From: Chryseobacterium arachidis
Lineage (GTDB): Bacteria; Bacteroidota; Bacteroidia; Flavobacteriales; Weeksellaceae
Length of the DNA: 64,000 nucleotides
Reading direction: 5' to 3'
Assembly: GCF_900129245.1 (NCBI RefSeq)
Contig: NZ_FQUT01000009.1
Coordinates: 62,001-126,000, forward strand
The number at the start of each line of letters is the position of its first letter. Positions within the stretch are counted from its first letter, which is position 1. A program made the position numbers and the translations under genes. The notes under the pieces were generated by a model, which had not been told where the DNA came from, made no database searches, and worked only from the letters and a program-made list of their open reading frames with translations. Below are positions 7,347-16,065 of the stretch, piece after piece.

Positions 7347-7724
7347 CTATCTTGTAAATCCAATGATCTGAAAAGATTGTAAATTCCTACATAAAATATT
7401 GATTTATATGATATTTTTTCCAGATAGCTTTGAACTATTAGTTTTGGTAAATTTATCAAAATTTCAAGAATTTTTAAAGATGGAAAAAAGTAATAATTGA
7501 AAAAAGTAAACTGCTACTGATAAATGTATCTCAAAGTGGGATAAGGTTTCTAATCAATTTGTTTTCACAAATCACACAATCATCTGTGAAAATCTGAAAA
7601 ACCATTGTGAGAAAAAATAAAATACAATCAACAGTTAAGATTCTTCCTTCCTCATAATGACAAATTGCATGTACAATTTAACAAAAACCCAAGCCCCAAT
7701 TCCTAAAATCTAAAACCCAATCAT
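7347..7724. other. Gene-free stretch with a fragment of a dispersed repeat
   Basis: AT-rich sequence without a credible gene. Near 7641-7669 the minus strand reads TTTGTCATTATGAGGAAGG then AAGAATC, a fragment of the same dispersed repeat seen at 48211. The stretch around 7570-7600 (TCACAAATCACACAATCATC, then TGTGAAAATCTG) resembles degenerate versions of the 5115 repeat. Nothing else stands out. Confidence 0.45.
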
Positions 7725-7732
7725 TATATTTG
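7725..7732 (+). promoter_or_regulatory. TAnnTTTG promoter box before the MazG-like gene
   Basis: TATATTTG, 19 bp before the start codon at 7752. No obvious TTG at the usual distance upstream. Confidence 0.5.
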
Positions 7733-7751
7733 CCTTAAATAAAAAATATTC

Positions 7752-8219
7752 ATGGATAAAATTGACAGCCTGAACCAAGTAGCAGAATTCCACACAACTT
7801 TTAAAGCCCCTATTTTAGATACACCACAAATTCCTTCTCCGGAAAGATGCAACCTGAGAGTTGAACTTTTGCAGGAAGAATTAAACGAATTGAAACAAGC
7901 CATTGCAGATAACAATATTGTAGAAATTGCTGACGCTCTTTGCGATCTTCAGTATGTATTGAGCGGTGCAGTACTAGAATTCGGACTTGGCAACAAATTT
8001 GTAGAGTTGTTCAACGAAGTTCAGCGTTCCAATATGTCGAAAGCTTGCGATAATGAAGAACAGGCACAGGAAACGGTTGAGTTTTATAAAGCAAAAGATG
8101 TAGAATCATTTTATGAAAAATCTGGTGAGAAATTTAACGTTTACAGACAGGCAGATCACAAAGTCCTGAAAAATAAATATTATTCTCCGGCAGATTTAAA
8201 GACCATTATCGAAAAATAG
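7752..8219 (+). CDS. MazG-like nucleoside triphosphate pyrophosphohydrolase family protein
   Basis: A 155-aa all-alpha NTP pyrophosphatase-like protein. The metal-binding signature is clear: LLQEELNELKQA on one helix and EIADALCDLQYVLSG on the next, the EExxE...ExxD pattern of the MazG/HisE fold. Such enzymes hydrolyse non-canonical or excess (d)NTPs to monophosphate and pyrophosphate in the cytoplasm. The C-terminal tail (about residue 110 on) is an extension common to the Bacteroidota members. It is followed after one base by the thioredoxin-fold gene, so the two are probably co-transcribed from the box at 7725. The nucleotide substrate is unknown. Confidence 0.85.
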   Translation: MDKIDSLNQVAEFHTTFKAPILDTPQIPSPERCNLRVELLQEELNELKQAIADNNIVEIADALCDLQYVLSGAVLEFGLGNKFVELFNEVQRSNMSKACDNEEQAQETVEFYKAKDVESFYEKSGEKFNVYRQADHKVLKNKYYSPADLKTIIEK

Positions 8220-8220
8220 T

Positions 8221-8787
8221 ATGAAAAAATTTATTACAAATTGTATTGCTGTTTCAGCTTTATTTCTGGCAAGCCAACAACTTAGCGCACAAAAAGTTGT
8301 TGTCGGCCGTGAGGTTGAAACAACAAACGATGGCAAAATGCTTTTGGGAAACCAGCTGAAAAGTAAATTTACTGAAGCTCCGTATGCAGACTGGTACGTG
8401 AAAGAACACAACGAATATGCGATGGATCAGAAAGCTATCAGCGAGCTTAAAAAAGATAAAATCGGCACTTACAACCTTATTGTTTTCATGGGAACGTGGT
8501 GCGAAGATTCCCATAGAGACTTTCCAAGATTAATGAAGATTTTGGAAGAAGTAAAGTATCCTGAAAGCAAATTAACGATTATTGCTGTAAACCGTAAAAA
8601 AGAATCTCCGACAGGCGATGAAGCACGTTACAATGTTCAGAAAGTCCCGACTATCATTGTTGAAAAATATGGTAAGGAAATAGGAAGAATTGTAGAAATG
8701 CCGACCACCGGATATATCGAAAGAGATTTGGTTGAAATTCTGAAGAAAGATGACAGCTCAGTAATTAAAGAAATTTTTGGCAAATAA
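8221..8787 (+). CDS. Exported thioredoxin-fold protein with a CxxS active site
   Basis: A 188-aa protein with a Sec signal peptide (hydrophobic core CIAVSALFLASQQL, cleavage after LSAQ near residue 23). The fold is thioredoxin-like: FMGTWCEDSHRDFPRL carries the W-C-x-x-x site, but the second cysteine of the usual CxxC is Ser (C-E-D-S), and the cis-Pro loop is visible in VQKVPTIIVEKYGK. A monothiol site points to isomerase, glutathionylation-type or adduct-removal chemistry rather than a simple dithiol oxidoreductase. It probably acts in the periplasm. It overlaps the following gene by 11 bp. The partner is unknown. Confidence 0.85.
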   Translation: MKKFITNCIAVSALFLASQQLSAQKVVVGREVETTNDGKMLLGNQLKSKFTEAPYADWYVKEHNEYAMDQKAISELKKDKIGTYNLIVFMGTWCEDSHRDFPRLMKILEEVKYPESKLTIIAVNRKKESPTGDEARYNVQKVPTIIVEKYGKEIGRIVEMPTTGYIERDLVEILKKDDSSVIKEIFGK

Positions 8788-9397
8788 AGATTTGAGAAAT
8801 ATCAAAATTTTAATTCCGTTTTTAGCGGGAGTTGTTTTAATGCTGATTCTGTTTTTTAGCTTTAAGTCTTGTTTTAGTCTTAGTAAAAAAACAGAAAATT
8901 CGGACTATTATATTCTGACCAACCAAATTTCCAAGATGAATAAAATGGTGGTGATTGAACAAAACACTTCCTCGATGCAGAAAACAAAGATGGGCTATGA
9001 GTTTTTAGGAAAAGAAATGACAAGCAACAGCATCATTACGTACACAAAAACAAATGCCCAGGTTTCTTACGACCTTAATAAAATGAAAATGGAAGTAGAT
9101 TCCATCAATAAAAAGCTGATTATTACAGAACTTCCTGACGCAGACATCAGAATTACCCCAAGTGTTGAAATTCAGTCGATGGATGATTCTTTTTTCAATA
9201 GAATTTCTGAGAGTGATATTAAAAATGTAACTCAAAAGGCAAAAAATACAGCCATTAAATCTATTGATCAAAACAAGCTGAGAACGGAAGGGCGTGAGCA
9301 ATTAATGGAGAACCTTAACAATATTTTTGTTTTGGCAAAAGCTCTAAATTATACGATAGAAGATAAAACAGGAAAAATTGGTGTATTAGGCCTTTAA
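8777..9397 (+). CDS. DUF4230 domain membrane-anchored protein
   Basis: A 206-aa protein with one N-terminal transmembrane segment (ILIPFLAGVVLMLILFFSF) and an extracytoplasmic DUF4230 domain (KMVVIEQNTSSMQKTKMGYE, then VSYDLNKMKMEVDSINKKL, then ITELPDADI). The domain is widespread in Bacteroidota and some Firmicutes and has no established function. The reading uses a TTG start that overlaps the previous gene's end by 11 bp; another TTG at 8792 is possible and would keep the membrane segment intact. The overlap suggests translational coupling with the thioredoxin-fold gene, so a joint envelope role is plausible. Confidence 0.8.
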   Translation: MANKDLRNIKILIPFLAGVVLMLILFFSFKSCFSLSKKTENSDYYILTNQISKMNKMVVIEQNTSSMQKTKMGYEFLGKEMTSNSIITYTKTNAQVSYDLNKMKMEVDSINKKLIITELPDADIRITPSVEIQSMDDSFFNRISESDIKNVTQKAKNTAIKSIDQNKLRTEGREQLMENLNNIFVLAKALNYTIEDKTGKIGVLGL

Positions 9398-9454
9398 ACA
9401 AATCTGAATCCTTTTTGGCAAACACTTTGAAGGTTAATTATTAAATTTAAAGTT

Positions 9455-9643
9455 ATGGACACCAAAGGAAAAGGCAAAAAAGAAGAATCTGCGAATTCTG
9501 CAGAAACAAAAAAGCAAAATCAGGATTTCCCGAATATCCCGGCTTCATCGAAGAAAACCAATCCGCCCGATGTGGATAAAGAAGATGTACAAAAATCTTC
9601 AAAGAATAACAAATCTGGTAAAACGGATAACACTAAAGAATAA
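9455..9643 (+). CDS. Small hydrophilic Lys-rich protein of unknown function
   Basis: A 62-aa protein dominated by Lys, Asn, Ser, Asp and Glu (KGKGKKEESANSAETKK near the start, SGKTDNTKE at the end), with no signal peptide, no membrane segment and no expected fold. Support for reality comes from a start codon well placed after the previous gene, clean codon use, and a strong terminator right after its stop. Similar short charged proteins occur throughout Chryseobacterium-like genomes. No function can be given. Confidence 0.6.
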   Translation: MDTKGKGKKEESANSAETKKQNQDFPNIPASSKKTNPPDVDKEDVQKSSKNNKSGKTDNTKE

Positions 9644-9679
9644 AAAAAGGTTCTGTCTCAAACGAGGCGGAACCTTTTT
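9644..9679 (+). terminator. Intrinsic terminator after the small Lys-rich gene
   Basis: AAAAAGGTTC pairs with GAACCTTTTT, extended inward by six more pairs including two G-U pairs, with a four-base loop and a T-run. It starts directly after the stop codon. Confidence 0.8.
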
Positions 9680-9727
9680 AGAAAAAAATATACAAATAAA
9701 ATCAAACAATCAAATTGATCGTAAATT

Positions 9728-9803
9728 GTAAATTTTGCCTCACGAACTAATTTCTATGGAATTTCAAAAAAGCTGACTATTGACTTTGTGAGACAAAATT
9801 TAC
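9728..9803. repeat. Imperfect palindromic repeat downstream of leuB
   Basis: The left arm GTAAATTTTGCCTCACGAA (9728-9746) and the right arm 9785-9803 (reverse complement GTAAATTTTGTCTCACAAA) match at 17 of 19 positions. It ends 9 bp from the leuB stop codon and could terminate leuB transcripts. It resembles the element between leuC and leuD. Confidence 0.65.
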
Positions 9804-9811
9804 CTTCTACT

Positions 9812-10933
9812 TTAAACAATCGTTGACTTTCCGATCTTTACATTCTCAAAATTGTAATATGATTTCTCGGAATATTTAATATAATCTGCGATAAAACTTC
9901 CCACTTCACTAGTAGAGTAAGGTTGTTGAGAATTTAAATCCACTGTAACATATTTATTTTCAATTGCATGCTCTACAGATTCTCTTAATTTTTCTGCAGC
10001 ATGGTCTAATTTTAAATAATCAAGCATCATTGCCGTGCTTAAAATAGATGCAATAGGATTGGCAATCCCCCTTCCTTTTGCCTGAGGATAAGAACCATGA
10101 ATAGGCTCAAACATCGCATTTTCATTTCCAATCGAAGCGGAAGGGAGCAACCCAATCGAACCTCCAATCACACTCGCTTCGTCGGAAATAATGTCTCCAA
10201 ACATATTCTCTGTGACAATTACATCAAACTGTTTTGGATTAAGGATCAATTGCATCGCAGCGTTATCAACAAACATAAAATCAAGCTCTACGTCAGGATA
10301 TTCTGCTGCAATTTCCTTGAAAATTTTTCGCCATAATCTGGAAGTATCCAAAACGTTGGCTTTATCTATTAAAGTTAATTTTTTCCTTCTTTTTTGCGCT
10401 TCCTGAAAAGCCATGTGAACAATTGGGGCAATATCATCTTTGCTGTATTTACAAATGTCGTAAGCATATCCCGCTTCTTCATCCGTAAATTTTTCACCAA
10501 AATAAATTCCGCTCACCAATTCTCTGAAGATCTGAATATCTGTGCCTTCAATAATTTCCTGCTTCAACGGACTTTTTTCAATTAAAGAAGAATACGTTTT
10601 CAAAGGTCGGATATTGGCGAAAAGCCCAAGTTCTTTACGAAGTTTCAATAATCCTTGTTCAGGACGAACTTTCGCATCAGGATTGTTATCAAACGCAGGA
10701 TCTCCGATCGCACCGAAAAGTACGGCATCAGATTCTTTGCAGATCGCCAAAGTTTCATCCGGCAAAGGATTTCCTGTTTTGTAAATCGCTTCAGCTCCCG
10801 TTAATCCGAATTTAAAATCGAATTTATAGTGAAAAGCTTCCGCAATAGCATCCAAAATTTTAATGCTTTCTCCAACAACCTCCGGACCAATTCCGTCTCC
10901 GGCCAATACTGCAATTTTAAAATCAGTTTTCAT
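9812..10933 (-). CDS. leuB: 3-isopropylmalate dehydrogenase
   Basis: A 373-aa decarboxylating dehydrogenase that converts (2R,3S)-3-isopropylmalate to 2-oxoisocaproate with NAD+ in leucine synthesis. Family signatures are GDGIGPEVV at the N-terminus, the substrate-binding [20 protein letters not shown], the lysine region [15 protein letters not shown], and the Mg-binding segment [19 protein letters not shown] then [13 protein letters not shown]. Length is normal for the family. It overlaps leuD by 11 bp and is the last gene of leuACDB. A palindromic repeat follows its stop. No missing catalytic residue is apparent. Confidence 0.96.
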   Translation of the reverse strand: MKTDFKIAVLAGDGIGPEVVGESIKILDAIAEAFHYKFDFKFGLTGAEAIYKTGNPLPDETLAICKESDAVLFGAIGDPAFDNNPDAKVRPEQGLLKLRKELGLFANIRPLKTYSSLIEKSPLKQEIIEGTDIQIFRELVSGIYFGEKFTDEEAGYAYDICKYSKDDIAPIVHMAFQEAQKRRKKLTLIDKANVLDTSRLWRKIFKEIAAEYPDVELDFMFVDNAAMQLILNPKQFDVIVTENMFGDIISDEASVIGGSIGLLPSASIGNENAMFEPIHGSYPQAKGRGIANPIASILSTAMMLDYLKLDHAAEKLRESVEHAIENKYVTVDLNSQQPYSTSEVGSFIADYIKYSEKSYYNFENVKIGKSTIV

Positions 10934-11522
10934 ATACTTTCTGTGTTTTTAGTTCAAATTCCTGGATCGCCTGTTTTTTGCTGATTAAAAAATCAATATC
11001 ATCGTAACCGTTAATTAAACAAATCTTTTTATAAGAATCCAGTTCAAAGTTTTCGGTTTTATCTTTAAATGTGATCGTTTGTTTTTCTACATCAACAGTA
11101 ATTTCATGTTCAGGATTTTCAGTAATATCATTTAAAATTTCCTTTAAAAATTCTTCAGAAACTTTTACAGGAAGCAATCCGTTATTCAGTGCGTTTCCTT
11201 TAAAAATGTCTGCAAAGAAACTTGAAACAACCACTTTAAAACCATAATCGGTAAGTGCCCAAGCCGCATGTTCGCGACTGCTTCCGCAACCGAAATTGTT
11301 TCCAGCCACTAAAATTTCACCTGAATATTTTTTGTTATTTAACACAAAATCAGGATTTTCTTCGTTCGTATGAACATTATATTTCCAATCACGGAACAGG
11401 TTATTTCCAAAACCGCTTTTATCAATACTCTTTAAAAAACGGGCCGGAATAATCTGGTCGGTGTCTATATTTTCAACCGGCAAAGGAATTGCACAGGATT
11501 TTAGGATAACTAATTTTTGCAT
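10923..11522 (-). CDS. leuD: 3-isopropylmalate dehydratase small subunit
   Basis: A 199-aa swivel domain subunit of isopropylmalate isomerase, partner of LeuC. Typical motifs are [18 protein letters not shown] at the N-terminus, [20 protein letters not shown] (the substrate-closing loop with SSREHA), and the [13 protein letters not shown] segment. Together with LeuC it isomerises 2-isopropylmalate to 3-isopropylmalate through an aconitase-like mechanism. It overlaps leuB by 11 bp and is separated from leuC by 114 bp that holds a palindromic repeat, so expression of leuD-leuB may be partly uncoupled from leuA-leuC. Confidence 0.96.
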   Translation of the reverse strand: MQKLVILKSCAIPLPVENIDTDQIIPARFLKSIDKSGFGNNLFRDWKYNVHTNEENPDFVLNNKKYSGEILVAGNNFGCGSSREHAAWALTDYGFKVVVSSFFADIFKGNALNNGLLPVKVSEEFLKEILNDITENPEHEITVDVEKQTITFKDKTENFELDSYKKICLINGYDDIDFLISKKQAIQEFELKTQKVYEN

Positions 11523-11548
11523 TTTTATAAAATGTTAATGTGATTTGT

Positions 11549-11633
11549 CAATTTTATTTTCGTAACTCAATTGTGAATTTTCATACAGTTGAAAAATTGA
11601 CGATTGATCATTTATTTACGAAGTAAAATTCAC
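11549..11633. repeat. Palindromic repeat between leuC and leuD
   Basis: AATTTTATTTTCGTAA (left arm) and TTACGAAGTAAAATTCAC (right arm, 11616-11633) form an imperfect inverted repeat around an AT-rich spacer containing TTGACGATTGA. The spacer and arms resemble the element after leuB (shared AATTTT, CG.AACT.AATT, TTGAC/ATTGAC blocks), so the two look like diverged copies of one repeat. Confidence 0.55.
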
Positions 11634-11636
11634 TTT

Positions 11637-13019
11637 TTAATTTTCAAGAACGGCAATTCTTCCTTCAATAGCCACTTTTGCAGCCGTTAACGGACTTGCG
11701 AGAATGGTTCTTGCGCCCTGTCCTTGTCTGCCCTCAAAATTCCTGTTGGAAGTTGAAACACAGTACTCTCCTTCCGGAATTTTATCGTCATTCATTGCTA
11801 AACACGCCGAACATCCCGGCTGACGAATCTGAAAACCGGCTTCATTGAAAATTTTGTCTAATCCTTCTTCAAATATCTGTTTTACCACCTGCTGAGAACC
11901 CGGAACAATCAAAGCCTGAACGTGTTCCGACTTACTTTTTCCTTTAATATAATTAGCCGCCGAACGGAAATCTTCAATTCTCGCATTGGTACAACTTCCT
12001 ATAAAAACATAATTTACTTTAATATCTGAAACAGACTGTCCGGCCTTTAAACCCATGTATTTCAAGGCTTTTTCTTCAGATTCATTTTGTGGCGCCGGAA
12101 TATTTTGTTTGATTGAAATTCCCATTCCCGGATTTGTTCCATAGGTAATCATCGGGTAAATATCGGAAGCATCGAAAGAAAATTCTGCATCAAAGACAGC
12201 TTCATCATCCGTCTTTAAAGTTTTCCAATATTCTAATTTTTCTTGCCATTCCTCACCTTTTGGAGCGAAAGTTCTGCCTTTTACATATTCAAAAGTTGTC
12301 TCATCAGGAGCGATCATTCCGCCACGGGCACCCATTTCGATGCTCATATTACAAACTGTCATTCTGCCTTCCATCGACATTTCTTCGAAAACATTTCCGG
12401 CATATTCGCAGAAATATCCTGTTCCGCCATCGGTTCCCACTTTGGAAATGATATACAAAATCACATCTTTGGGCTGAACATTTTTATTTAACTTACCATT
12501 TACGGTAATTCTCATCGATTTAGGCTTGTTCAACAATAAACACTGACTCGCAAAAACCTGAGCCACCTGACTTGTCCCGATTCCGAAAGCAATCGAGCCG
12601 AAAGCTCCATGTGTCGAAGTATGACTGTCTCCGCAAACGATGCTCATTCCCGGCTGGGTAATACCCAATTCGGGAGCTATGATGTGAACAATCCCCTGAT
12701 ATTGATGACCAAGGCCATATAATTCAATATTATTTTTACGGCAATTTTCCGTTAACTGTTCCACCTGATTTCTTGAAGATTCATCGCGAATCGGCTGATC
12801 CTGATCCAATGTAGGAACGTTGTGATCAGCAGTTGCAACGATTTGATCCGGTCTGAAAATCTCTAAATTCCTTGATTCCAATTCTGCAAAAGCCTGTGGA
12901 CTTGTTACTTCATGAATCAAATGTTTGTCAATGTATATAATTTGAGGTCCGTCGGGAATCGCTTCTACAACGTGAGCATCCCAGACTTTATCAAAAAGTG
13001 TTTTTTTATCGTTATTCAT
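11637..13019 (-). CDS. leuC: 3-isopropylmalate dehydratase large subunit
   Basis: A 460-aa aconitase-superfamily subunit. It shows the N-terminal [12 protein letters not shown], the substrate site [12 protein letters not shown], and the three cysteines of the 4Fe-4S cluster: one in [13 protein letters not shown] and two in [12 protein letters not shown]. The C-terminal [20 protein letters not shown] is also diagnostic. It works with LeuD in the second step of leucine synthesis. It follows leuA by 29 bp. Length is close to the usual 460-470 aa, and all cluster ligands are present. Confidence 0.97.
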   Translation of the reverse strand: MNNDKKTLFDKVWDAHVVEAIPDGPQIIYIDKHLIHEVTSPQAFAELESRNLEIFRPDQIVATADHNVPTLDQDQPIRDESSRNQVEQLTENCRKNNIELYGLGHQYQGIVHIIAPELGITQPGMSIVCGDSHTSTHGAFGSIAFGIGTSQVAQVFASQCLLLNKPKSMRITVNGKLNKNVQPKDVILYIISKVGTDGGTGYFCEYAGNVFEEMSMEGRMTVCNMSIEMGARGGMIAPDETTFEYVKGRTFAPKGEEWQEKLEYWKTLKTDDEAVFDAEFSFDASDIYPMITYGTNPGMGISIKQNIPAPQNESEEKALKYMGLKAGQSVSDIKVNYVFIGSCTNARIEDFRSAANYIKGKSKSEHVQALIVPGSQQVVKQIFEEGLDKIFNEAGFQIRQPGCSACLAMNDDKIPEGEYCVSTSNRNFEGRQGQGARTILASPLTAAKVAIEGRIAVLEN

Positions 13020-13048
13020 TTTCGTTTAATCTTGATTGCAAGGAAATC

Positions 13049-14212
13049 CTACCCTATTTTTCTCGTCACATTTTCGATAATCCTGCTTAAATCATCATTG
13101 TTCACTTCTTTCTTACTGTCGGCAACCTTCAAAAATTCCTGATATAAGAAATCAAGTTCATTTTTAGTTACATCAAACCCGATATGTTTGAATCGGTAAG
13201 CCAACGCAGAACGTCCGCTTCTTGCTGTAAGAACGATTGAGGAAGCATTCACACCTACTTCGGCGGGATCAATAATTTCGTAAGTCTCCCTGTTTTTAAT
13301 CACACCGTCCTGATGAATTCCTGAACTATGCGCAAAGGCATTCGCTCCTACAATTGCTTTGTTAGGCTGGACCGCCATCCCCATCAGATCAGAAACCAAA
13401 ACGCTCATGGGGTTGAGCATTTTGGAGTTGATATCAGTATGTAATTTCAAGTCTGTATGCTGTTTAAGAATCATTACAACTTCTTCCAAAGCTGTATTTC
13501 CGGCTCTTTCTCCCAATCCGTTGATGGTACACTCGATCTGTCTCGCCCCGTTGATTGCTCCTGCAATAGAATTGGCTGTAGCCATCCCTAAATCGTTGTG
13601 ACAGTGACAAGATAAAATTGCCTTGTCGATACCCTTCACATTTTCTCTCAAATATTTTATTTTTTCACCGTATTCTTCGGGCAGACAATAACCTGTGGTA
13701 TCAGGAATATTCAGAACGGTTGCTCCTGCTTTGATGACAGCTTCACAAACTTTTGCCAGATAATCATTATCCGTTCTTCCAGCATCTTCTGCGTAAAACT
13801 CTACATCTTCTACATAAGTTTTAGCATATTTTACCGCCTGAACGGCTCTTTCAATAATATCTTCCCTGTTTGAATTGAACTTGTACTTAATATGAGAATC
13901 TGAAGTACCTATTCCCGTATGAATTCTTGGTCTTTTGGCAAACTTTAAAGCTTCGGCCGCAGTATCAATATCTTTCTGATTCGCCCTCGTCAGTCCGCAA
14001 ACCTTTGCATTTCTGACTAATTTTGAAATTTCCGAAACAGAATGAAAATCTCCCGGACTTGAAATCGGAAAACCCGCTTCAATTACATCAACCCCAAGCT
14101 CATCCAGTTTTTCGGCAATAATTAATTTTTGTTCGGTATTTAATTTACAACCCGGGACTTGCTCTCCATCACGCAGCGTGGTATCAAAAATTTCAACTTT
14201 TTCGGAATTCAT
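13049..14212 (-). CDS. leuA: 2-isopropylmalate synthase, short form without the C-terminal regulatory domain
   Basis: A 387-aa enzyme of the DRE-TIM metallolyase family that condenses acetyl-CoA with 2-oxoisovalerate, the first committed step to leucine. The catalytic start [14 protein letters not shown], the [14 protein letters not shown] segment, the metal-binding [14 protein letters not shown] and [17 protein letters not shown] are all present. The subdomain with [12 protein letters not shown] is complete, but the protein stops near residue 387, whereas classical LeuA is about 500-520 aa with a leucine-binding C-terminal domain. Feedback inhibition through that domain is therefore not expected. 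Homocitrate or citramalate synthase activity is a less likely alternative, since leuCDB follow directly. Confidence 0.93.
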   Translation of the reverse strand: MNSEKVEIFDTTLRDGEQVPGCKLNTEQKLIIAEKLDELGVDVIEAGFPISSPGDFHSVSEISKLVRNAKVCGLTRANQKDIDTAAEALKFAKRPRIHTGIGTSDSHIKYKFNSNREDIIERAVQAVKYAKTYVEDVEFYAEDAGRTDNDYLAKVCEAVIKAGATVLNIPDTTGYCLPEEYGEKIKYLRENVKGIDKAILSCHCHNDLGMATANSIAGAINGARQIECTINGLGERAGNTALEEVVMILKQHTDLKLHTDINSKMLNPMSVLVSDLMGMAVQPNKAIVGANAFAHSSGIHQDGVIKNRETYEIIDPAEVGVNASSIVLTARSGRSALAYRFKHIGFDVTKNELDFLYQEFLKVADSKKEVNNDDLSRIIENVTRKIG

Positions 14213-14227
14213 AATGAAGTTTTTTAC

Positions 14228-14279
14228 TTAATTTTGATTCAAAACTAAAAAGTTGAAACGTTTATTCATTTTTAGTTTT
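14228..14279 (-). promoter_or_regulatory. Hairpin and 13-codon ORF in the leuA leader
   Basis: Perfect 11-bp arms AAAACTAAAAA (14241-14251) and TTTTTAGTTTT (14269-14279) flank part of a mini-ORF, MNKRFNFLVLNQN, read leftward from 14269 to a stop at 14228. It ends 15 bp before leuA. FLVL contains two Leu and one Val codon, but there is no room for a separate terminator, so a classical leucine attenuator is not supported. It could couple leader translation to leuA, or be chance in AT-rich DNA. Confidence 0.25.
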
Positions 14280-14360
14280 TATAAAAATTACAATACTCAA
14301 AATATTGAATTTTAATTTTATTCAATTGATAATCAAAATTTTAAATCTCTAAAATTTACA

Positions 14361-15905
14361 ATGGCAGAATTGCAGAAAGATTTTTTATTTGTACTCATAA
14401 AATCGTTAACGACATCCGAAAAACGCCAGTTTAAACTTTATGTGAATCGTCTAGGAATTAATGTTGATGCCAAATTTCTTCTTCTTTTTTCTGAAATAGA
14501 TAAAATGACTGAGTATGATGAAAATGTGATTATCAATAAAAAAATTTCAACCAAACAGCAATTATCTAATCTGAAAGCCCATTTGTATAAACAGATTTTG
14601 GTGAGCTTACGAATGAATCCAAGTCATCAGAATTACAGAATACAATTACGCGAACAGCTTGATTTTGCGAATATTTTGTACCAAAAAGGGCTTTATAAAC
14701 AGGCTTTAAAAATTTTAGACAAAACAAAACAGACGGCTTTAGAACTTGATGAAAAAAGTATTGCTTTAGAAATTATTGATTTAGAAAAAGTCATTGAATC
14801 ACAATTCATTACACGAAGTGTCGAAGGCCGTGCTGATGAATTAATTAAACAGTCCAAGGAAATCAGCAAACAAAATCACTATGCCACAGAATTGTCAAAT
14901 CTTTCGCTGAAATTATATAGTGAAATGCTGACGCACGGATATGTAAAAAATGATGAAGACCGGGCTGAAGTCATGGAAATTTTTAATGCTCAGATTCGAA
15001 AAATTGCTTTTGAGAAATTGAATTTTACAGAGAAATTATGGTATTTTAAGGCACATGTCTGGAAAAACCAACTGCTCCAGGAGTATAAATATACCTTAAA
15101 ATATGCTTTTCAATGGGTGGATCTTTTTCATAAAAATCCGGATATGATCGTAAGCCATCCCGTTTGGTATATTAAGGGAAATACATACCTCTTAAAAATA
15201 CTTTTCCTGTACGGAAATATTGACATTCTAGAAGAAAGTTTCAAACAGTTTAACACAATAGTTACTTCTTCAAGTTTCACTCAAAATGAAAATGTACAAC
15301 TCCTTGTTTTTATGACTTATTACAACACTTTAATGAATATTCACTTCGTGAAAGGAGAATTCTTTTCGGGTTCAAAATTAATTCCTGAAATCGAGTTGAA
15401 AATGGAAAAATTCAGAGATAAAATTGATGAGCACCATTACATGATTTTGTATCTGAAAATGGCAGCGATGTTTTTCGGAAGTAAGAAGTTTGAAACTTCA
15501 ATAAAGTATTCATTAAAAGTTATTGAATCTAAAGGAAATGTTCAGGAGGATCTTTTGTTTCATACACGAATTTTGATTTTGATGGCAAAACATGAATCCG
15601 GAAATGATGAAGATTATGATGAATTTATTAAAGCCACTTCGAAGTTTGCCAAAAAAATGAAAAAGCCGGATGAGTTTCATTTTGAGAGTATTCAGTTCTT
15701 TAAAAATCTAAATAATTTACTTCCGGACAAACAATTGGAAGCCTTTAAAACATTTGATAAAAAGCTGGAGATTTTCTCAGAAAATGAGTACTACAGAAGA
15801 TCATTATTTTATATTGACATTCACGGATGGATAAAATCTAAAGTGAGGAATGTAGATGTAATTGAAATTATCAAGGAAAAAGTGAGATATAAAAGAAAGA
15901 ATTAA
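14361..15905 (+). CDS. Large helical (TPR-like) cytoplasmic protein of unknown function
   Basis: A 514-aa soluble protein with no signal peptide or membrane segment. It is almost entirely helical and rich in Lys, Glu and aromatic residues. Segments such as LDFANILYQKGLYKQALKIL and AAMFFGSKKFETSIKYSLKV have the A-x-x-L-Y-x-x-G-x-Y-x-x-A-L spacing of tetratricopeptide-type repeats. The N-terminal 80 residues (SLTTSEKRQFKLYVNRLG) form a separate conserved-looking module. Such proteins usually scaffold protein interactions. The gene is divergent from leuA and upstream of thrS with its own gap, so context does not give a function. I do not recognise a named family. Confidence 0.75.
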   Translation: MAELQKDFLFVLIKSLTTSEKRQFKLYVNRLGINVDAKFLLLFSEIDKMTEYDENVIINKKISTKQQLSNLKAHLYKQILVSLRMNPSHQNYRIQLREQLDFANILYQKGLYKQALKILDKTKQTALELDEKSIALEIIDLEKVIESQFITRSVEGRADELIKQSKEISKQNHYATELSNLSLKLYSEMLTHGYVKNDEDRAEVMEIFNAQIRKIAFEKLNFTEKLWYFKAHVWKNQLLQEYKYTLKYAFQWVDLFHKNPDMIVSHPVWYIKGNTYLLKILFLYGNIDILEESFKQFNTIVTSSSFTQNENVQLLVFMTYYNTLMNIHFVKGEFFSGSKLIPEIELKMEKFRDKIDEHHYMILYLKMAAMFFGSKKFETSIKYSLKVIESKGNVQEDLLFHTRILILMAKHESGNDEDYDEFIKATSKFAKKMKKPDEFHFESIQFFKNLNNLLPDKQLEAFKTFDKKLEIFSENEYYRRSLFYIDIHGWIKSKVRNVDVIEIIKEKVRYKRKN

Positions 15906-16033
15906 AGGCATTTAACTCATTAACAATTAAAATATTAAAAATTGATTAATTATTAAAAACGATTTTTCTTAACTTTTCGTATTAAATCTTATCTATAAGT
16001 CGCATAGATATCGTTTTTTTAGTAAAAAATCCG

Positions 16034-16041
16034 TATTTTTG
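16034..16041 (+). promoter_or_regulatory. TAnnTTTG promoter box of thrS
   Basis: TATTTTTG, 24 bp before the thrS start. It should drive thrS and, by read-through, infC. Confidence 0.6.
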
Positions 16042-16065
16042 CATCTTAAAATTTCTTAGTAAACA

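Noticed and set aside
14228..14269. Leucine attenuator for leuA
   Set aside because: The mini-ORF has only two Leu codons and its stop is 15 bp before leuA, leaving no room for a terminator. Kept only as a weak leader feature.
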